From positions 22,687,001 through 22,751,000 of the forward strand of contig CM075676.1 in the NCBI GenBank assembly GCA_037962975.1: a stretch of 64,000 nt of DNA. The letters are read 5' to 3'. The notes beneath the pieces were generated by a model. The model saw nothing but the letters and a program-made list of their open reading frames with translations, was not told the origin of the DNA and made no database searches. Shown here piece after piece: positions 34,302-46,918 of the stretch. The translations under genes and the position numbers were made by a program. Each line of letters starts with the position of its first letter. Positions within the stretch are counted from its first letter, which is position 1. The DNA is from Clitoria ternatea. Lineage: Eukaryota > Streptophyta > Magnoliopsida > Fabales > Fabaceae.

Positions 34302-37300
34302 GTGTATGCCATCACTGTTGAGGAGGCTGCTCAAGCCAATGACCTTGTTCAGAGTAAATGTTTACTCGGAAATACTATTCTTAATGTGGTGTTTGACTCG
34401 GGTGCAACTCATTCATTTATTTCTAATGATTGTGTGATGCGTATGAGATTACCTGTTATTGCTATGAATCAGGCATAGAATGTATCTAACCCGACTGGTG
34501 CTAAACTATGGACTGCTATGATGTGTGAAAATGTATCCTTCACTTTGGGTGATAGGAGTTTTATGGCTGATTTGATATGTCTACCTTTGAGAGGTCTTGA
34601 CATTGTCCTCGGTATAGATTGGCTATCAGCCAATAGAGTCCTAGTTGATTGTCAGAACCGGCGGGTGATCTTTCCTAATCAGAAAGCCGATGATGATGAA
34701 ATTCAAGGTATATCTCAGCTATTTATGTTATTTTGTATGACTGATGGAAATAGTGAGTCTAGAATCCGTGATATTCCTATTGTGTATGACTTTTCCGAGT
34801 TGTTTTCGGATGATGTACCTGGTGTTCCTCCTGATAGAGAAATTGAGTTCTCTATTGATCTGACTCCTGGAGCCGAACCAGTCTCCAGTGCTCCCTATAG
34901 GATGTCTCCTGCTGAGTTAGCAGAGTTAAAGAAACAAGTTGACGAGTTGCTAGAGAAATAGTTTATCCGACCGAGTATATCACTGTGGGGTGCTCCGGTG
35001 TTACTTGTTAAGAAAAAGGATGGTAGTATGCGGTTATGTATTGATTACCACCAATTAAATAAGCTTACAATCTAGAATAAATATCCATTGCCTAGGATTG
35101 ACGACTTGATTGATCAGTTGCGTGGTGCATTAGTCTTTTCTAAGATGGATTTGCGATCGGGATACCATCAAATTCGAGTGAAAGCTGCTGATGTTCCTAA
35201 GACGGCATTCAGGACCCGGTATGGTCACTATGAATATGTGGTAATGCCGTTCGGTGTGACTAACGCTCCTGCTGTGTTCATGAATTATATGAACAGCATT
35301 TTTCATCCTTATTTGGATCAGTTTGTGGTGGTATTTATTGATGATATTTTGATTTATTCTAAGTCTCACGAGGAGCACGAAGAGCATTTTCGTTCGGTAC
35401 TACAAGTGTTGAAAGAGAAGCAATTATTTGCTAAATTATCTAAATGCGAATTCTGGATGGACAAGATTCAATTTTTGGGTCATGTTATCTCCAGTGAAGG
35501 TGTCTCGGTTGATCCTTCAAAGATCGAAGTTGTTATGACTTGGGAAAGACCTAAGTCGGTCACCGAGGTTAGGAGTTTCATGGGTTTAGCTGGTTATTAT
35601 CGGAGATTCATTGAAGGATTCTCTAAAATTGTATTGCCATTGACCAAGCTAACACGAAAGAATGTTCCTTTTATATGGTCTTCCGAGTATGAAAAGAGTT
35701 TCCAAGAATTGAAGGCTAGATTGACTACTACTCCTGTATTGGCATTGCCGAATCTGTAAGAAAGTTTTGTGGTCTATTGTGATGCATCCGGGCTCGGCCT
35801 AGGATGTGTGTTGATGCAGAATAGCAGAGTGATTGCTTATGCTTCGCGTCAGTTGCGACCGCACGAACAAAACTATCCTACGCATGATTTGGAGCTGGCA
35901 GCTGTGGTCTTTGCACTGAAAATTTAGAGGCATTATCTTTATGGCTCTAAATTTGAAGTGTATAGTGATCATAAAAGTTTGAAATATCTATTTGACTAGA
36001 AAGAGTTGACTATGAGGCAGAGGAGATGGATTGAATTTCTGAAAGACTATGAGTTCGATTTGAAATACCACCCGGGAAAGGCAAATGTTGTGGCTGATGC
36101 TTTAAGTCGGAAATCCATTCATATGGTAGTTATGATGGTTAAAGAGATAGAGTTACTCGAGCAATTCAGAGATATGAATCTGCACGTGGATGTTTCTCCG
36201 CTCGAAAAAGTGACTCTTGGTACTTTGAAAATAGCCAATGAGTTCTTGAAGCTTGTTTGTGTACAACAGATGTCTGATTCTTACTTAGCCGAGATGAAAG
36301 AAACTCAGGCTAAAGGCAAGGACCTATTCTTAACCGAGGGTTCTGATGGCATTTGCCGAGTGAAAGGTCAAATTTATGTACCTGATTCTGGTGATTTACG
36401 ACAAATGGTATTCAATGAAGCATATAGGAGTATGCTGAGTATTCATCCGGGTACTACCAAGATGTATCATGATTTGAAATTGCATTTCTGGTGGCCCAGA
36501 ATGAAAAGAGACGTAGTTGACTTTGTGGCTCATTGCATTATTTGTCAGAAAGCAAAGGTTGAACATCAGAAACCATCCGGTGGTTTACAGCCTTTAGAGA
36601 TTCCCGTGTGGAAATGGGATGCTATTGCTATGGATTTTTTAATGGGATTACCCAGGACTCGTAGCGGTCATGATGCTATCTGGGTTATTGTGGATCGGTT
36701 AAGAAAGTCTGCATATTTCTTGCCTATCAATATGAGTTACCCCTTGTAGAGACTAGCACAGTTGTATATTAGTGAGATAGTCCGACTGCATGGTGTTCCA
36801 TCTTCTATTGTGTCGGATAGAGATCCGAGGTTTACTTCCCAATTTTGGGGGAGTTTGCATCAGGAGTTAGGTTTGAAGCTTCGATTGAGTTCGGCCTATC
36901 ATCCTCAGACAGATGGGCAGTCCGAGCGTACTATCCAGAGTTTAGAGGACTTGTTGAGGTCCTGTGTGCTAGAGCATGGTGGTGGCTGGGAGCAATACCT
37001 TCCGCTGATTGAATTTACTTATAATAATAGCTATCACAGCAGCATAGGTATGGCTCCATATGAGGCTTTATATGGCAGAAAATGCCGAACACCTCTTTGT
37101 TGGTCAGAATCGGGTGAGAGCTTAATGTTAGGGCCTGAGATTATGCAGCAAACCTCCGAGCAAATTCAAATGATTAAAGATAAAATGAAAGCATCCCAGG
37201 ATCGTCAGAAAAGTTATTATGATAAACGGACGAAGCCGATTGAGTTTCAGGTCAGTGACAAAGTTTTTCTGAAAGTTTCTCCTAGTAAAGGCATTAGGAG

Positions 37301-37670
37301 AGCTTTGAAAAGTAAGAAATTGAGCCCGAGGTATATTGGTCCGTATGAAATATTAAAGAGAGTTGGCCCTGTAGCTTATCAGATAGCGTTGCCTTCTCAT
37401 TTGTCAAATCTGCATAGTGTATTTCATGTTTCTCAATTGAGAAAGTATTTGTCGGATCCTACCCATAAGATGTCTGATGATGATGTTGAAATTAGGGAAA
37501 ACCTGACCGCTATAGCTGAGCCCACTGGTATAGTGGACCGATCGGTAAAACGCTTGAGAAGCAAGAATGTACAGTTGGTCAAGGTTGCATGGCAGCAGGA
37601 TTAGTGTATTATGCATACTTGGGAACCTGAAGAGGCTATGAGGCAACAATATCCTGAGCTATTTCGTTGA
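34302..37670 (+). pseudogene. Element C pol: protease, RT, RNase H, integrase, chromodomain (broken)
   Basis: The gag frame continues unshifted to TGA 37668-37670. Domains in order: protease DSGATHSFIS (34,395); RT with KMDLRSGYHQIRV (35,142) and catalytic FIDDILIYS (35,335); RNase H with VYCDASGLGLGCVLM (35,770) and HPGKANVVADALSR (36,070); integrase HHCC with CIICQK (36,535), DDE segments IVDRLRKSAYF (36,690), SDRDPRFTSQFW (36,815) and TDGQSERTIQSLED (36,910); and a chromodomain-like tail with VQLVKVAW and TWEPEEAMRQQYPELF. Stops are at 34476, 34959, 35073, 35757, 35925, 35997, 36747 and 37602. The polyprotein would be about 1473 codons from gag onward. Confidence 0.9.
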
Positions 37671-37709
37671 GGTATGTCTTTATGTTTAAATTTTGAGGAC
37701 GAAATTTTT

Positions 37710-37723
37710 GTAGGAGGGGAGAA
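37710..37723 (+). other. Element C polypurine tract
   Basis: GTAGGAGGGGAGAA directly precedes the 3' LTR, following the TTTTGAGGACGAAATTTT motif shared with element A. Confidence 0.8.
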
Positions 37724-37724
37724 T

Positions 37725-40159
37725 TGTAACATCCTAAAATTTAGAATTTTAGAAAATTTTTTTATTAAGGATCAGTGGAGAATTTCCAAGTGAAGTATGT
37801 CTGAGACAAGACCTACCGAGTGAAGAAATGGATATAATTCCGAGTGAAGGAAGGTTAAGATGTTTCTGAGTGAAGCATGACTGAAAGAATCACTTCTGAG
37901 TGACTTGTTTCTGAATGAAACGTCTCCGTGTGAAACGTTTCCGAATGGGTTGTTTCCGAGAGAAGTACTTCTGAGCGAAGAAAAGCTTTGACTTTGAATG
38001 AGTACTTCTCGGGCCGAAATATTTCCGAGTAGTGAATTCCCGAGTGGGGAATTTCCAAGTTGAGTGCAACCTTCCTGAGTGGGGTGTTTTCGAGTGCGAC
38101 ACTTCCGTGTGGTATGGCACCGATTGAGACATACCGAGTGAGTCTTTTCCAGGGGAAGTACTTCTGGATAGAGAAAGACTTTAACTTCGAACGAGTATGT
38201 TTTTGAGTGAATAGTTCCTGAGGGAAATAAATATTCGAGTGGTTAACCCCTTCATTTAATTCGTGCTCGGGTCGATACTCAAAGTTGCCGAGAGCTTGTG
38301 CTCGAGTTCGTCTTCGAGATTTTCTTCGACCCTTAGTGATCCTTTCGAGTGGAAAGATTTCCAAGAGAGGATTGAACTTCGAACTCCGAGTGATCTTTTC
38401 GGATGTAAGACTTCTGAGTGATGCAAGTGAAGGCTTTGACTCGGGCAGAGATATATCCGAGTGAGATATTTCTGGATGAGGTATCTCTGGGTGAGACATA
38501 TTCGAGTGGGTCATTCCCGAGGAAGGAAAGCTATGACTGAGTGTTTCATGTAGAAACCTTTCCGAGTGAATTTCCTTCGAGTGAAGTAATTCTGAACGGA
38601 AATAGGCTATGATGAATCTTCTCGGAAAGAGAGATATGCCCAAAATACTGAAACAGAGTCGGAATTGATAATTACTTCAATTATTGAAACTCTTCCACGT
38701 CACTCTATTCTTCTAACTTCTAGCAGGTTCTCTTTTCTGATAGTTTTCTAAGTATGGGACCCTTTCTATTGTCCTATCTTCTTTTCTTTAAATATCTTGT
38801 TTCTTCCTTATCATTTAAGATACATGTATCAGACTTCTTCATTTCGTTCACGTCTCTTTTCGTGAACGATATATATATATCAACTTCTACTATTGGATTA
38901 GCTTAGAATTTGGAGAGTGTAAAACATCACTTCTATCCTTTTCTTTTCCAATCTTTACTGGAAATTAACGATCAAAGAAGAAATTAATCTTCACTTCTTC
39001 TCTTTCACGTGGAAGCTTTGAATTTCTTAAGCACGGAAGCTTTGGACTGGTTCAGAGCTAGAAATTCCAGTCGAAATTCGTGAGCTGTGATTGGATATAG
39101 CCTGAAAAACTGCTGGAAGTCTTTATTCCAGGTAGGGGGAGCGTTTACATTTTAAATGTATAGTTTATGAACGGATTCGGGATAGTATTATATACTTGAT
39201 GAGAAATCCCGAATATATGTTATATACTTGTGTTATAGTATTTTCCGTTCATACGTGAGTGGTATTGATTTTGAATTGTATATGTGATGTATGTATTTAT
39301 GATAAATCCTATGCATGAGATGCAGTAGGAAATATGATGTTGATATGTGATTGATGATGATGATGATACGAATGTTATTCATGAGATATATCATGATGTA
39401 TGAATGCATGGGATGCATTTGATAAGCATGGGATGCTTGTGTAATGAACAAATATGAAATATGAATTGGTTTCAAGGATTCCACAAAAGACCTTGGGTGG
39501 GACTTAAGGCAAACCTCTTGAGCGGGGCTCAGGGTTTAGCCCGTGACACTACCGTTGTCGCTGGGGGTGATTGTGTCACGTGAGAGGGCAAACGGTTTGG
39601 TACCAGTAAAACGGCCAGATCAGCTGAGAGCTGAGTTATGGCTGAGAGCCAGTGTTGTAATACAAAATAAAAGATTTAATAATGGATCCATTTGATTGAG
39701 CATGTGAATGCATTGATATATGTTATTGAGAATAACATGATGATTTGATCAGTTAATGATATGAGAATGAATGATATATGATAAAATTGTGTGATATAGT
39801 TATGATTTATATATAGTTATGAATTGGACACTTAATCCGATTCAATAACTATCATTTGACATGTTTATGCTCACCCCTATTTGTTGTTATTTTTACAGTG
39901 GATATAGGACGCAGCGATGCTTGGAGCATTATGTATATATATGTATAGTACATGATGCATATAGTTGTTTTGTAGTAGCCTTGGCCGGCTCCTGTGTATA
40001 CCGGTTTTATTATGCATATGTAAACATGAATGAGCCGGTTGATGTAATGCCGACTGTGTTATTATATTAATCCAAAAATCCTGTTTGGAAACTGGAAATT
40101 ATTTGCGAAAAAATTTATTTGGATTTTAGAAATTTAATTTTAAATATAAGGATGTTTCA
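37725..40159 (+). repeat. Element C 3' LTR (2435 bp)
   Basis: It mirrors the 5' LTR over its whole length with about 2% substitutions, mostly transitions at CG or CHG sites, and is followed by the CTCGT TSD. It also carries the CCGAGTG-rich block (37,790-38,640). Confidence 0.95.
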
Positions 40160-40164
40160 CTCGT

Positions 40165-40332
40165 AACCGACTCCCGAATTCGAATCTCACCTTTTTTTAA
40201 ACTAGTGCTTTACTGAACTTAGTTTTTTCCCAATGTTTTTCCTGTGGATAAAAACGTTGGTGGCGACTCCCAGTTCTTTATCTCTTTCCTGTTTCGAGGG
40301 TCAGCCGCGCTGCCGCGATCCCGGTCGCGACA
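40165..40332 (+). repeat. Element B 5' LTR, last part
   Basis: It continues the LTR after element C and ends CCGGTCGCGACA. It aligns with 48,563-48,730 at the end of the 3' LTR. Confidence 0.9.
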
Positions 40333-40334
40333 GA

Positions 40335-40353
40335 TGACAACTCCACTGGGGAC
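40335..40353 (+). other. Element B primer-binding site
   Basis: TGACAACTCCACTGGGGAC lies two bases after the 5' LTR. A TGGCGACTC.nCTGGGGA-like site is typical of Ogre/Tat elements, which are reported to use an Arg tRNA; the exact tRNA was not checked. The copy here appears mutated (GACAAC for GGCGAC). Confidence 0.6.
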
Positions 40354-41742
40354 AACTAGAGAGAGTCAGGCCAGTTTGATTGGAAGCGCATGTTTTTATA
40401 TATAGCCTTTATTTTCTTTGATTTCTTACCTTGTTTTATTTTCTGTCGAATGTTGTAAATGTTCGTTCTTATTTCCATCGCATCTCGTTATTTGTTTCAT
40501 TGTCAATATTTGCATGATTGCCGAACCTTAGGGTAGAGGACTATGTTACTTTTTTGTAATTATGGAACCCTAGGGTAGACGACCTTGTATATTTGTTCTG
40601 TGTTTGTTCTTTGTACAGAATAGGGGTAAGGTAAAAGGTATTGAATGCCCTTTCACACACTACACTTACATTTTTGCACACACTGATGAGTGGCGCCCTA
40701 TACTCGGGCCCCAAATGAAGCTTAAGTTAGGAGAGGTTGGTAACGGAATCGTATAGGATGTACTTCCTATTCGGTATTTGTAAGAACCTCAACTAGAGTT
40801 CGACCTTTCATGATGTACGCACCTAGTAGACTCCCTACTGTTGCGACCATGTCATGAATAGGATCTTGACTCTAGTAACCTTCTAGAAGTCTAGAGTAAG
40901 CCACCCAATGTGAGGAGTCACTATTAGACAAGCTGTAGGGCCTAGAAAAGACTTTCAGAAAATCCTGACCTCGGCCACGAAAGGGCAGACTCTACTTTAC
41001 CTTACGTTATTTTCAATTCCCTGTTAATCCAAATGGGTGAACCATTTACTTGCCAAAGGATTACCTTACTTCAAAAATAATGACTCGCTTTTCTTGAAAA
41101 AACTGGTAATCTTTTGATAGGTAGATAGTTCCCTCTTCATCGTGTAATTCTAAGTCCTTAGTCATAAGTTTCCTTAGTCGTCAAAAGAAGAAGAAAAGAA
41201 AAATAATTTTTACTTCCCTCCAACTGGGACATTATTGACGATTAAGGAACTTATGGTCCTCTAGACTTGAACCCGCATGAGTTTTAGAAATCGCTGCTTC
41301 CCCAAGTAAAATCGCTTTACGTTAAATCAATGGGGAAGTACCGGTCTCAAAACATGACAGTAACTAATTTCTCTTCCTTATCCTCATTTTCGTTGGAGGC
41401 TATTCAGGACTTAACGAATACCCTTTGAGTATCTGTGGAAGTTAACATGGGATTAAATTCATGAGATGAGGGCTATGGTTGCCCGAACAAAATGTTTGAG
41501 CTTAAGGCTCCCGCCTCAGAATGAAGGATTTCCTCTGCCTTCACAATTATCCCGTATTAATTTCCATGTTTACCATACCTAGCACTTTTGAACGATAAGT
41601 TCTAAGGGATGGTCAAAGGATGCTCGTCAAGGCCTGTGATTGTTTCCCACAACATTCTCCTTCCTTCTGTTTCCACCTGACATTTTTGTTTTTTTTTCAC
41701 CGACACCGAAAGACACCCTTACTAAACTTTCAAAGGAGACTA
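40354..41742 (+). other. Element B 5' untranslated interior
   Basis: No reading frame is supported between the PBS and the gag start. The text contains near-duplicate CGAACCTTAGGGTAGAGGAC and GGAACCCTAGGGTAGACGAC at about 40,522 and 40,562. Long leaders are usual in Ogre-type elements. Confidence 0.5.
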
Positions 41743-42891
41743 ATGGCTGAAAGAGAGCATGAAATTGAAAACCTCAGGAGTGAAGTTAACCAGCTAAAGG
41801 AGCAAGTGGCAGAGATGACCAGACTTTTAGAAAAGAAGATCATAGAGGGGGAACCTTCTGCGGGAATCAAGAATGATCAACATTTACCAACTACCCCACT
41901 CCATCCTCCTGAACTGACAAAAATGCAAATTCCCTCTTCCATGACACCTCCCATTACTATCAACAAGACCGACCCCATCATTGACCCTCAACCAACCTAT
42001 GGCATGTCTTATGCACCACAGCACGCCTTCATGGGCTCAAACAACAACCTGCCCTATGTAGTACCCTCAGAATACTCTCCCCCATTCCATAACCAACAAG
42101 AGGATCATGATTTACAAACAATGAACCCCCATATTTCACAATCCTCCCAGTCGCCTGGGGCACCTATCACAAGAATGTCTGCATCGGGAGATAAGGGGAA
42201 AAGAAAAAGGGATGCTAATTCCACTTCCTATAACCAAAAAAGGGCCTAACCTATACTAATGACTCATACTGCCTTTCAACCTGTCAATCTCCCTAGGCCT
42301 TACATGGCCGCCACCACCCCTGACCAGGGCTCCAATCTTTTCCCATTCCAGCTCTACTTTCATCCGTATATCCCTCAAACACCTTCCCATTCTCATTTAC
42401 CTGCTATTAAACCCTCTCTTCCACAGCCCTACTGTCCCCCACTAGGGCAGACTCAGCCACCTAATCCAGACCGAAGCACAATAAAACCCATTGATAGTCG
42501 AACACCGGTCCGGTTCGACCCCATTCCCATAACCTACACAGAACTTTTGCCTCACCTTATCCGTAGTTCCCTTGCGGTACCCTGTCCATTAAAACTGATG
42601 GTTCCTCCTTACCCCAAAGGTTATAATCCTAATACCCGATGTGATTACCATGCTGGAGCCCCAGGGCACTCTACTGAGGACTGTTATGCCTTAAAATTCA
42701 AAGTGAGGGATCTGATTAAAGCCAAGTGGCTAGATTTCCAGAAAGGGAGTCCCAATATAATCATAAACCCCAGGTCTAACCATGAGAATCCTGGGATCAG
42801 TATGATAAGAAGGGACTGGGGGCATGGAGAAGATGCAAGCTTTGTGATTTGCACGCCAAGTGGAGAGGTTCATGACCAGGAGACCACTTAG
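41743..42891 (+). pseudogene. Element B gag, internally shortened, one stop
   Basis: The likely start is MAEREHEIENLR at 41,743, followed by a heptad-type coiled coil (LRSEVNQLKEQVAEMTRLL) and a long Pro/Gln/Ser-rich region. A TAA at 42,247 interrupts the frame, which then resumes unshifted. The C-terminal part has DPIPITYTELLPHLI and the knuckle-like C-x2-H-x5-H-x4-C (42,640-42,684) of Ogre/Tat gag proteins, ending AKWLDF. The central capsid domain expected between the coiled coil and this tail is not visible, suggesting an internal deletion. The frame could alternatively be open from 41,620. Confidence 0.75.
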
Positions 42892-43142
42892 CTCTTTATG
42901 ACTTTAAACTTATGTTTTTATGACTTTTCAACCCAAACGCTATGCCTAAGGCATTGGGATATTTTATGTAATAAGGGCAAAAGCATATTTTTATCATTTT
43001 AGGTTTTTCTCAATGAATGCGTATCAAATTTTAAAATGTTTCCGTTTGCTTCCCTTATTTGTTTTAACTTTCCCTTTATCCATTGGCTCTCTTTTATTTT
43101 TCCTCTTTCTCTTTGTCGTCATACAATAAAAATGATCCTTCT

Positions 43143-43259
43143 GAGAACAACGAGATCATAATCCTATTTCGTAACTTTGACCACCTGGTTGATCACGCTG
43201 ACGAAGAGGGTACCAAAGACGAAAGCCCCTTGACCGAATTAACCAGGATGTTTGAATAA
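43143..43259 (+). pseudogene. Remnant of Ogre-type pol leader
   Basis: Thirty-eight codons before TAA 43,257 read NFDHLVDHADEEG then SPLTELTRMFE, which resembles the acidic segment at the start of Ogre pol proteins. No protease or RT motif follows. The rest of pol is deleted. Confidence 0.55.
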
Positions 43260-45225
43260 GGGTCACCTAGCTCTATCCAAAAGTGTTCGACAAGGTCAGC
43301 ACACGGAGTGAAGAGGACTCACAAACAACTGGAAAATCGATCGAGTCGCCTTAGAAGACGTTATAGTATGATGGTAGCTCAGTCTGGTGACATAAAAGTC
43401 TACATGAATGAAGATAGTGCCAGTCTCCATAATGGCATATCTACCCTTCAAGGAAGTGTTAGTATTGACCAACGTGGATGGCAGAGGCTTGCTAAGGCCC
43501 ATGAATGTAAACATGGTCAAGAAATACTCTGCCAAAAAAAAATGATTAAGAAAAAAAACAAAAAAAACAAAAAAAAAGAGTCAAGGTTGGTGCCCTACGC
43601 ATATACCAATTGGGGCAAGCTGATCCATAGATCAAACCATCACTTTTCCACATGGGGACATAAATGTTATCAAGCTAAGAACGAGACAAAAACGATATTC
43701 CTTTCATACCAGTGTAACCAAGGGGATGGTCTACTGTGATACCATTAATATCATAGTTCTTCACCACATTGGCTAAGGGTAAATAAAACGGCTAGACCAT
43801 AACGAAGGTACCAAGGGGGTCATTCAAAAAAAAGAACAAAAAAAAAGAAAAGAAAAAACGGAAGAAAAAATGAAGAAAAAACAACAAAAAAGAGATGAAA
43901 GAATCAACAAAAAGATAAAGACTCGGAATGAGCCCCCTCATTGGTGCCGAAAAGGGCTCGCCTTTGTTTCGTTGGATACATGGTGTTGGGGCAAACTTTC
44001 CTATTTGAAATAACAATTATTCCTTCACAGGGTGAGACTAAATCAAGAGAGAGCAAATAAGCTCATTGTCAATCAGCTTAAACCTTTGTTGTGAAGGACA
44101 CAACCTTGAAAAAAAAACAAAAAAAATAAAAAAATAAAAAAAAACAAAAAAAAGTGAAACACGTCACAAGGAGAGAAAAGCTCGCTAGGCTGAAAACCTG
44201 GAAGGGCAGCCTAGGCAAAAGTTAGAGCGACCTGGTAAGCTGAAAACCTGAATAGGTGGCTCAGGCAATAAATTGGGATCAAGATTTTGGCAGAGTAATT
44301 TAAAGATTCTTATGCGAATGGTCTAATTCCAAGTTAGGGTATAAGGATCGTAGTCCGACTACCTTTTCAGAAGCAGAGTCAAATGGTGAATTCAAAGTCA
44401 TGATGTGGGATTGAGATACACTTTGTTCTCAGCAGTTCACTGGAGGATTTGTGAAATCATTCCTATTCTACCCAATTATCAATATTTCCCATGCGACTCC
44501 ACTTGTTTCTTTGGCTTCCCTTTTCCCACACCTGCTCAACTTGTAAATACAATCTCACCTATTTTTGACGCGTGTTTGTATTGTGATTTTCCCTGATTTG
44601 ATGAGACATATCCCTTATGTATAAAAATGAGAAGGTAATGAAATTTTAAAGTCGTGAGGACAAGATGTTCCTGTTACTTGATCTCGCCTCAAGCAATCAT
44701 TATGAAGACTGGGCCTGACACGTTTCCAAAGCTAGGGTTGCTTCATCTGCTCTGTTTCAGTCATGAGTCACCTCGAATCTCTAAGGATTGTGGTTTTGCG
44801 AGAAGTCTCTTCAAGTTCCAATTTGTTTTGCACCACTAACCTTTCTTGCAGGATGTCGCGACAAGTAGATGTGTCAAGTCTCAAACGCCAAAACTGGCAC
44901 TTTCCAAGGTATATCCATTAGTCTCCAATGCTCATTCTTATCCTCACTCATTGAAGCCGACTCTTCTCGAGTTTCTTCTCATAACCCACCCAAATCATTG
45001 GACAAAACACCTTTCTATGGTCGAACACGACGCCTTTCTAAGTTTCCATTGTGCTTTGAAGTTTCCATCAATACCTCGTGGTCGGAGTCGGCATCTTCTC
45101 AAGGTTTCTGTCTCGTTCATGAGGCATATTAGGGGTCATATTTCCAAAAAAAATCAACTTGGTATATTCCAATAGTCTAGTGTATCCCGTTCCCCAGAAA
45201 CGACGCCAAGTACGAGTTAATTTGG
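43260..45225 (+). other. Element B non-coding 3' interior with A-rich tracts
   Basis: Polypurine A-rich tracts lie at 43,545-43,580, 43,825-43,915 and 44,105-44,155. A GCTGAAAACCTG(GA)A module appears twice at about 44,190 and 44,238, as in Ogre-type 3' interiors. Open frames such as 43,308-43,739 and 44,846-45,175 show no recognisable domain. Confidence 0.5.
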
Positions 45226-45229
45226 ATGA

Positions 45230-46680
45230 GACATCCTGTTAACCCCCAAATCTTTCAAACCTGGGATTTTACCCCCAAGTCTATCATTCCTCTCCAAACT
45301 GGAGCATCACCTCCAGGTCTTTTGTCAGCCAAGGGGCAGTTCCCCGAATTTCAAAAAGTTTGAACTAGGGCATCACCCCCAGTTTCTTTCTGTCAAGGAG
45401 GAGCACCCTTAATTCCTTCAGTCAAATCTTCCAAGCTGGGGTATCTCCCCACGTTTCTATTCTCTTTCAGTCAAGGGGCAGTTCTCCAAAAATCCTTTCA
45501 ATCTTCCAAACTGGGGCATCTCCCCAGATTTCTCTTCCATTCAAAGGGGCGGTACCCTGAATTTTCAAGCAGCTCAAGCTAGGGCATCTCTCCAGATTTC
45601 TCTTCCATTTAAGAAGCAACACCCTTAGTTTCTCCAGTATCTCCAAAACTGGGGCATCACCCCAAATCTTTTCAATCAAAGGGCAGTCCCCCGAAGTCCT
45701 CCCGATCTTCCAATTCTATTCTCTCTCAGTTAGGGGATAGCACCACAACTTCTTTCAATCTTTCAAAAAAAATAAAAAAAAAATTAGGGCATCACCCCGG
45801 ATCCATTTCCAATCAAAGGGCGGTACCCCGAACCACCAAATCCTTCCCCAGTGGAACTACACTTCCCAAACAACTCAAACTGGGGCATCTCCCCAGATTT
45901 CTTCTGTCCCTGTCAAGGGGCAGTTTCCCCCGTGATTCTTTCAAATCATGTCAGACTGGGGCACCTCCCCCAGGTCATTATCTTTTGTCAACCCAAGGGT
46001 AGTACCCCGCGTTCCCAAAAAGTTCAAACTAGGGCATCACCCCAGGTCTCTCTCTGTCAAAGGGGAGTACCCCTAACTTCTTCAATCTCCCTAACTGGGA
46101 CATCACCCCAGATCCTTCTCCCGGCCTAGGGGTAGTACCCCTAAAATCTTTCAATCTTTCTAAAATTGGGGTATTACCCCAGATCCTTCCTCTGTTCAAG
46201 GGGCGATACCCCTAACTCCTTCAGCCGGATTTTCCAAACTGGAACAGTTCCCCCGGTTCCTTTTCTCTTCCAGTCAAGGGGCAGCACCCCGAATCATCCA
46301 AAACATCTTAAACTGAGGTATCCCCCAGATTTCTCTCCTCCAGCAAGCCCTCCATACATCCCCGGTGGACCCCAGATCTCTCTCCCAGTCAAGAAGCGGT
46401 ATCCTGAATCACTAAACAGCTCAAATTGGGGCATCACCCCAAATCTTCCTAGTCAAAGGGCAGTTTCCCCTAAATCCCTTCAATCTTCCTAACTGGGGCA
46501 TCGCCCCAAGTATACTCTCTCAATCAAGGAGCAGTACCCCAAGGTTCTTTCAATCATGTCCTAACTGGGGCATCGCCCCAGGTTACATCTTTCAGTCAAG
46601 GGGCAGTTCCCCGTGATTCTTTCAATCATGTTCTAACTGGGGCACCTCCCTAGATTCATCTTTCAGTCAACCGAGAGGTA
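45230..46680 (+). repeat. Array of GGGG-loop-CCCC hairpin units
   Basis: Two words alternate along 1.45 kb: CTGGGGCATCNCCCCAG and AAGGGGCAGTNCCCCGA. Each is a 4-bp GGGG/CCCC stem around a 5-base loop, and together with the CTTTCAATCTTCC-type spacers they make a unit of about 70 bp. Decayed copies show A or T in the stems. No coding function is seen. Confidence 0.85.
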
Positions 46681-46699
46681 ACACCCTCACCTTTACCTT

Positions 46700-46918
46700 C
46701 CAATCGCTGAACAAATGGCACCCTTTACCTTCTAATCGCCGAACAAAGGCACCCTTTACCTTCCAGTCGCCGAACAAATGGCACCCTTTACCTTCCAGTC
46801 GCCAGACAAATGGCACCCTTTACCTTTCAGTCGCCGAACAAATGGCACCCTTTACCTTCCAATCGCGGACAAATGACACCCTTTACCTTCCAGTCACCGG
46901 ACAAATAGCACCCTTTAC
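46700..46918 (+). repeat. 32-bp tandem repeat, about seven copies
   Basis: Units read CACCCTTTACCTTCCAGTCG followed by CCGAACAAATGG. The array ends exactly at the point where the 3' LTR alignment begins, sharing TACCG with it. Confidence 0.9.

Larger units (their letters stand above)
30633..40159 (+). mobile_element. Element C: Tekay/Del-like chromovirus LTR retrotransposon, 9.5 kb
   Basis: Two LTRs of 2437 and 2435 bp bound a 4.65-kb interior with PBS, a single gag-pol frame and a polypurine tract. The TSD is CTCGT. LTR identity is about 98% by hand count over 600 bp, making it the youngest of the three. The frame has no frameshift but ten stops, so the element is not autonomous. Confidence 0.95.

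Noticed and set aside
43308..43739. 143-codon frame in element B
   Set aside because: It has no retroelement domain, runs through an A-rich tract (Lys-rich) and follows a region where pol has been deleted.
44846..46492. Frames in the element B 3' interior
   Set aside because: Overlapping frames through the hairpin array; Pro/Ser-rich translations reflect repeats.
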